DNA of 34,566 nucleotides. Origin: CAYQJS01 sp964417895. GTDB taxonomy: Bacteria; Chloroflexota; UBA6077; SHYK01. The DNA is taken from assembly GCA_964417895.1 (NCBI GenBank), contig CAYQJS010000057.1, forward strand, positions 1 through 34,566. Reading direction: 5' to 3'. Each line of letters begins with the position of its first letter. Positions within the stretch are counted from its first letter, which is position 1. A program made the translations under genes and the position numbers. The notes below the pieces were generated by a model. The model ran no database searches and was not told where the DNA came from. It worked only from the letters and a program-made list of their open reading frames with translations. This document shows, piece after piece, positions 31,681-34,566 of this stretch.

Positions 31681-32075
31681 GACAACTGGCGGGTGCGCTC
31701 GTCTCGTAGTTCATCGAGCAGCTCGCTCGAAGAAGGAGTAAATTGCTTCACCCCATCGCGAGCCAGGATCTGTTGCTGAAGCTGCTCGGCTGCAGCCAAG
31801 GCAGCCAGGGCATGCTCCTTCTCCTGCGTGGTCAGAGGGCGAGCCAGTTGTTCGCGCTTCCGTTGCTCGAAAGCTCCTTCTCGACCCTCGAGTGCGCGTG
31901 CGGGGGTAATCAGATCGGCAACCTCGGAACTCTTGAGGCGGATCCTCCGCTGTCCGACCCGATACGCAGGGAGTCTCCCCAAGTCGATCCAGCGCCAGAT
32001 AGTGGAACGGCTCACCCTAAGGGCCTTCGCGGCTTCGGCGACGGTGATGAATTCTGCTTCGAGCACGGCGGTCAT
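31677..32075 (-). CDS. HTH (excisionase/MerR-like) antitoxin for the PIN toxin
   Basis: 132 residues. The N-terminal DNA-binding domain is of the HTH_17 type: FITVAEAAKALRVSRSTIWRWID, then LGRLPAYRVGQRRIRLKSSEV. The C-terminal half is helical and charged (TTQEKEHALAALAAAEQLQQQIL) and ends with SSSELLDELRDERTRQL, the probable toxin-binding tail. Such excisionase-fold proteins are a common alternative to VapB as partner of VapC-like toxins. ATG 32075 has GGAG ten bases upstream; the frame stays open to 32135. Confidence 0.88.
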   Translation of the reverse strand: MTAVLEAEFITVAEAAKALRVSRSTIWRWIDLGRLPAYRVGQRRIRLKSSEVADLITPARALEGREGAFEQRKREQLARPLTTQEKEHALAALAAAEQLQQQILARDGVKQFTPSSSELLDELRDERTRQLS

Positions 32076-32312
32076 GCGCGATGCTCTCCATGAAGAGGCA
32101 GCATTTCCGTTGAGTGAGTAAGCATATAGTCTCACAGATTATCACAAACCTGCCGCCACGTTGCGCCGCCCAGATTCTGGATTGCGCTACGCAACGGATT
32201 CCTGACCGTGGCCCCAGGGCGGAGTCGCTTGTCCCGCGGCCGACCCAGAGGTACATTGGCTCAAACGCCAGGGCCGATCCCCAGGGAGGCGCCGCTCGTG
32301 GTAGGAGCATCG

Positions 32313-32545
32313 GTGGTTGGGGTCGGTAACACTGGTCGCGGCCGAAGTGAGGGGCTATGGGGGTGGGGGATTGGGACGCTCCTCCTGATCGTCGCCGCAT
32401 GCGGGCCCGCGCCCGCGGCGCCTGCCGCGACCGGAGGCCAGCCCGCGCGCGCCGCTAGGCCCAGCGGTCCAAAGACCCTCGTTCTCACCCAGGCCCGGGA
32501 GATCGACGGCATTGCCCCCAGCGCACGTACCGCTCCCGAGGTCAG
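32313..32545 (+). pseudogene. Truncated 5' end of a family-5 substrate-binding lipoprotein gene
   Basis: A GTG at 32313, five bases after AGGAG, opens a leader (GIGTLLLIVAAC, lipidated Cys30), a Pro/Ala linker and SGPKTLVLTQAREIDGIAPS, the usual first strand of family-5 binding proteins (compare PKTLRIGMQAQNEP in the copy at 18359). After about 32530 the frame loses all resemblance and runs into an unrelated palindrome and a C/G-run repeat. The remaining 500 codons are missing. It could still make a short lipopeptide, but is best called a pseudogene. Confidence 0.65.
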
Positions 32546-32559
32546 TCACAGTGTGACTG
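32543..32559. repeat. Perfect palindrome CAGTCACAGTGTGACTG
   Basis: Eight-base arms around a single central base. It lies at the point where the truncated binding-protein gene stops resembling its family and about 115 bases before the cupin gene. It could be an operator for the cupin gene or a trace of the rearrangement; nothing else supports either reading. Confidence 0.4.
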
Positions 32560-32592
32560 CCGCCTCTCGCGCAAGAACCCCGAGCCGCTGGA

Positions 32593-32640
32593 GGTTACGG
32601 TCACCCCACCCCGCCCCCATCCAGGGGGGAGGGGGAACAC
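32593..32640. repeat. Left half of the C/G-run repeat at a gene breakpoint
   Basis: GGTTACGGTCACCCCACCCC and the following GCCCCCATCCAGGGGGGAGG match the left part of the element at 33131-33282 (GGTTACGATCACCCCCACCC...), with loop ATCCA in place of GTCGA. The second hairpin and right tail are absent. It sits just after the truncated binding-protein gene. Confidence 0.6.
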
Positions 32641-32673
32641 GAACTCAGATAGACTCCTTGCAGGAGGTGAGCC

Positions 32674-33129
32674 ATGGCCGTAGGTGAGCCCGCCGCTGTG
32701 GAGCAGGCCGAGCTCGATAGCCCCTTTCAGCTTTTTCAGGTCCGACCGCAGCTGCTCGCGAGTGGCAAGGAGGTCACCGTCCTTGCGAAGTCCGACATTC
32801 TGACCGGCACGGTGATGGTGGCGGATTCCGGCGGCGAGACCATCGTCCACGCGCACCAGTTCATGGACCAGCTCTTCATCGTGCTGGCCGGGGAGGCCAC
32901 GTTCTACGGCGATCTCCACGAGATGGTGGCGGTACTGGGGCCCTGGGAGGGCGTGCTGGTGCCACGCGGTGCAACCTACTGGTATGAGAAAACGTCCGTA
33001 GAGAACCTGGTCCTGCTGCGCGCCGCGGCCATCGCCCAGAACGCCGAGCGCGAAACGGTGCGGTTCACCGACCAGCTTCGGCCGGCCGCGGCCGTGGAGG
33101 TCATCGAAGGCAAGCACTTCGGCGACTAA
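32674..33129 (+). CDS. Small cupin-domain protein
   Basis: 151 residues, one cupin barrel. Motif 1 reads GGETIVHAHQFMDQLFIVLAGEATFYGD: His59 and His61 are present, but the expected metal-binding Glu is Asp65 or Gln66. Motif 2 reads GVLVPRGATYWYEKTS, with no His at the usual place, so the metal site is partial and catalysis doubtful; ligand binding or isomerase-type activity are options. ATG 32674 has AGGAGGT. It lies between the truncated binding-protein gene and a full copy of the C/G-run repeat, and is convergent with the second Rieske gene. It might be a small accessory protein of aromatic catabolism. Confidence 0.82.
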   Translation: MAVGEPAAVEQAELDSPFQLFQVRPQLLASGKEVTVLAKSDILTGTVMVADSGGETIVHAHQFMDQLFIVLAGEATFYGDLHEMVAVLGPWEGVLVPRGATYWYEKTSVENLVLLRAAAIAQNAERETVRFTDQLRPAAAVEVIEGKHFGD

Positions 33130-33130
33130 T

Positions 33131-33282
33131 TGGGTCAGTTCCTGTGGATGTCGGGGTTACGATCACCCCCACCCCAACCCTCCCCCGTCGAGGGGGAGGG
33201 GGAAAGAACTGGTCCCCTCCCCCCTTGCGGGGGAGGGTGAGGGAGGGGGGTAACGCCCACATTCATACGAGGTGACCCACTA
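33131..33282. repeat. Full-length C/G-run repeat with terminal inverted repeats
   Basis: A MITE-like element of about 150 bases. Left end (33131-33160) starts TGGGTCAGTTCCTGTGGATG; the complement of the right end starts TGGGTCACCTCGTATGAATG. The two ends agree at 22 of 29 positions. Between them lie two hairpins: CCCTCCCCC-GTCGA-GGGGGAGGG and CCTCCCCCC-TTGC-GGGGGAGGG. The right end finishes on the CTA that is the stop codon (TAG) of the minus-strand Rieske gene. It contains no open frame of note, so it would need a transposase from elsewhere if it ever moved. Confidence 0.75.
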
Positions 33283-34431
33283 CCGCCGCGCCCCTGCCAG
33301 CGCGAACGGCGCACGCGCGACGCCCTCGTGCCGGACATCGATCATCGGGTAGTTCTTCGCCGGATCGCGGACGACCCCCATCGGATCGTCGCCTCGCTCC
33401 ACCGTCTCGACGTTCGCCAGTAGAAGGTTGTGGTAGAGCATCACGCCCTTGTCGGACGTGACGAGATGCTCCATGGTCCGGTCGCTGATCGGCCCCTGCC
33501 CGATCCAGCCCATCTCATCCTGGCGGAGCACCTGGGGCGCGTCCACCCGGCCCCAGGCGTCATACATCACGGACTCGCGGGCAACTGTGATCGGCTTCGG
33601 CTCGTCTCCGGGCTTGCAGTTCCGCACGCCGTACACGACGTGCAGCGTGTGGGTGTCGTCCGTGGGGACACGGATCTGGTAGCTGTGGTTTTCCGCCCCG
33701 CCCACCTGAAGGATGTTGGGGAACAGGACAGGATGGCCGATCTGCCAGTCGTCACAGTCCTCGGTCTGTCCCTCCAGGAGGCGCCGCTTGTAGATCCCGT
33801 ACTCGAGGACGTCGAAGTCGATCTTGAGGTGGCGGGGCGTGCTCATCACCGGCGGCTTGCCGTGCCGACTGTTGTAGTAGTTCCCGTAGTGAGCGTGCAG
33901 GTACTCGAAGTGCAGGGGGTCCATCGAGTTGTCCATACACTGGACCCAGTTGCACGGCAGCGCCCTGATGGTGATCGTCCGATCCACATCGTCGCGGACG
34001 AAACCGGCGAAGCGCCTGAGAAGCGGTCGCGGCTCCGGCCCGAGGTACGCCCAGATCAGCCCGCCCATCTCCTCGACCGGGTAGGACTTGATCTTGAGAG
34101 GCAGGCACGCCGGCTCGAAGGGCATGTCCACAACCCTGCCCTCGACGTCGTACGTCCACCCGTGGTAGCAGCAACGGAGGCCATTGTCCTGAGGGATCCC
34201 GTAGGCCAGGGCGATGGCCCGGTGGGCGCAACGCTCGCCGATGAGCCCGATCTCCCCCTTCGTGCTCTTGAACAGCGTCAGATTCTCCCCGAGCACACGG
34301 ACAGGTTGCACCGGCTCCTGGTCGAGCTCCGATCCCACCCCAACCACCTGCCAGTACATGCGCAGCATGTTGCCCATGGGCGTGTCTGGCCCGGTCTGGG
34401 TCATCCGTTCGTTGATCTCTTTGGTGATCAT
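33280..34431 (-). CDS. Second Rieske non-haem iron oxygenase, phthalate-dioxygenase type
   Basis: 383 residues. The Rieske cluster ligands are Cys68 and His70 (RCAHRA) and Cys87 and His90 (RCCYHGW); the mononuclear iron site is in SMDPLHFEYLHAHYG (Asp171, His174, His179). It has the same TQTGP.TPMGN opening as the oxygenase at 13961-15229 but differs in detail and is about 40 residues shorter, so the two probably act on different substrates. Function: hydroxylation or O-demethylation of an aromatic acid; a separate reductase is needed and none is present. ATG 34431 has GGAGGGAGC. Its TAG stop is formed by the end of the dispersed repeat at 33131-33282. Confidence 0.9.
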   Translation of the reverse strand: MITKEINERMTQTGPDTPMGNMLRMYWQVVGVGSELDQEPVQPVRVLGENLTLFKSTKGEIGLIGERCAHRAIALAYGIPQDNGLRCCYHGWTYDVEGRVVDMPFEPACLPLKIKSYPVEEMGGLIWAYLGPEPRPLLRRFAGFVRDDVDRTITIRALPCNWVQCMDNSMDPLHFEYLHAHYGNYYNSRHGKPPVMSTPRHLKIDFDVLEYGIYKRRLLEGQTEDCDDWQIGHPVLFPNILQVGGAENHSYQIRVPTDDTHTLHVVYGVRNCKPGDEPKPITVARESVMYDAWGRVDAPQVLRQDEMGWIGQGPISDRTMEHLVTSDKGVMLYHNLLLANVETVERGDDPMGVVRDPAKNYPMIDVRHEGVARAPFALAGARR

Positions 34432-34517
34432 GCGTGCTCCCTCCAGCCGTGTGCTCGTTCTGGCGGAACCATAGATGCGCTGCACCGCCGTGTCAATTGT
34501 ATCTCGGCGATCTGTGG

Positions 34518-34566
34518 GCCAAAAGTGATTCTGTCCTCCCCTAAGCCAAAAGTGATTTTGTCCTCC
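34518..34566. repeat. Tandem 22-base repeats at the end of the window (possible IS end)
   Basis: GCCAAAAGTGATTCTGTCCT.. (34518-34539) is repeated at 34545-34566 with one C-to-T change and a 27-base period. Short repeated boxes of this type occur at the ends of IS21-like insertion sequences, where the transposase binds. The window ends exactly with the second box, so the rest of any element would lie outside. Confidence 0.5.

Overview
The window is a GC-rich bacterial chromosome segment of about 34.6 kb, with no rRNA, tRNA or CRISPR. It is dominated by small-molecule catabolism: lone substrate-binding lipoproteins, amidohydrolases, Rieske oxygenases, an enolase-superfamily enzyme, an amidase, a NIPSNAP protein and a cupin. 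No taxonomic marker gene is present. The mix (several orphan binding proteins, Rieske oxygenases, mandelate-racemase-type enzymes, many short palindromic repeats, GTG starts with strong GGAGG sites) fits an uncultured Chloroflexota of the Dehalococcoidia/SAR202 type best; that is inference. The last 22 bases are the second copy of a tandem 22-mer, so the contig may stop at the end of a multicopy insertion sequence.

Layout. 28-4186 (minus): two-helix membrane protein, exported Excalibur-domain protein, HAD hydrolase, and a large membrane protein with TPR-like repeats. 4508-7418 (minus): a tight operon of a family-5 substrate-binding lipoprotein, a 42-residue unknown protein and a very good match to 4-oxalomesaconate hydratase (LigJ). 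7648-9457: NIPSNAP protein diverging from an alpha/beta hydrolase. 9464-10657 (minus): a tyrosine-recombinase remnant beside a three-gene BrnT/BrnA-like toxin-antitoxin operon with an unknown third gene and a recognisable promoter/operator. 10816-13122: MetE-like zinc methyltransferase and a divergent leaderless binding protein. 13138-13873: a decayed defence patch (tail of a HigB-like toxin, intact HigA-like regulator, frameshifted SIR2-like gene). 13961-15229 (minus): Rieske oxygenase. 15516-22478 (plus): binding lipoprotein, amidohydrolase, second binding lipoprotein, Asp-box propeller, then an enolase-superfamily enzyme. 22836-28229: unknown protein, 2-hydroxyacid dehydrogenase, DinB-like protein, TAXI-type binding protein, malate/lactate-type dehydrogenase, Uma2 nuclease. 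28687-34431: exported amidase, a racemase-fold protein lacking both catalytic cysteines, a PIN toxin with HTH antitoxin, a truncated fourth binding lipoprotein, a cupin and a second Rieske oxygenase.

How the genes may work together. LigJ belongs to protocatechuate/gallate meta-cleavage, and both Rieske oxygenases resemble phthalate-dioxygenase/O-demethylase alpha subunits, so a role in lignin-like or other aromatic acids is reasonable. The recurring arrangement is a family-5 binding lipoprotein next to an amidohydrolase, with no permease or ATPase gene anywhere in the window. Two further binding proteins carry no visible signal peptide.

Genome plasticity is visible in a dispersed family of C/G-run palindromic repeats. 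Two copies end exactly on the TAG stop codon of the neighbouring gene, and another lies where a binding-protein gene has been cut off.
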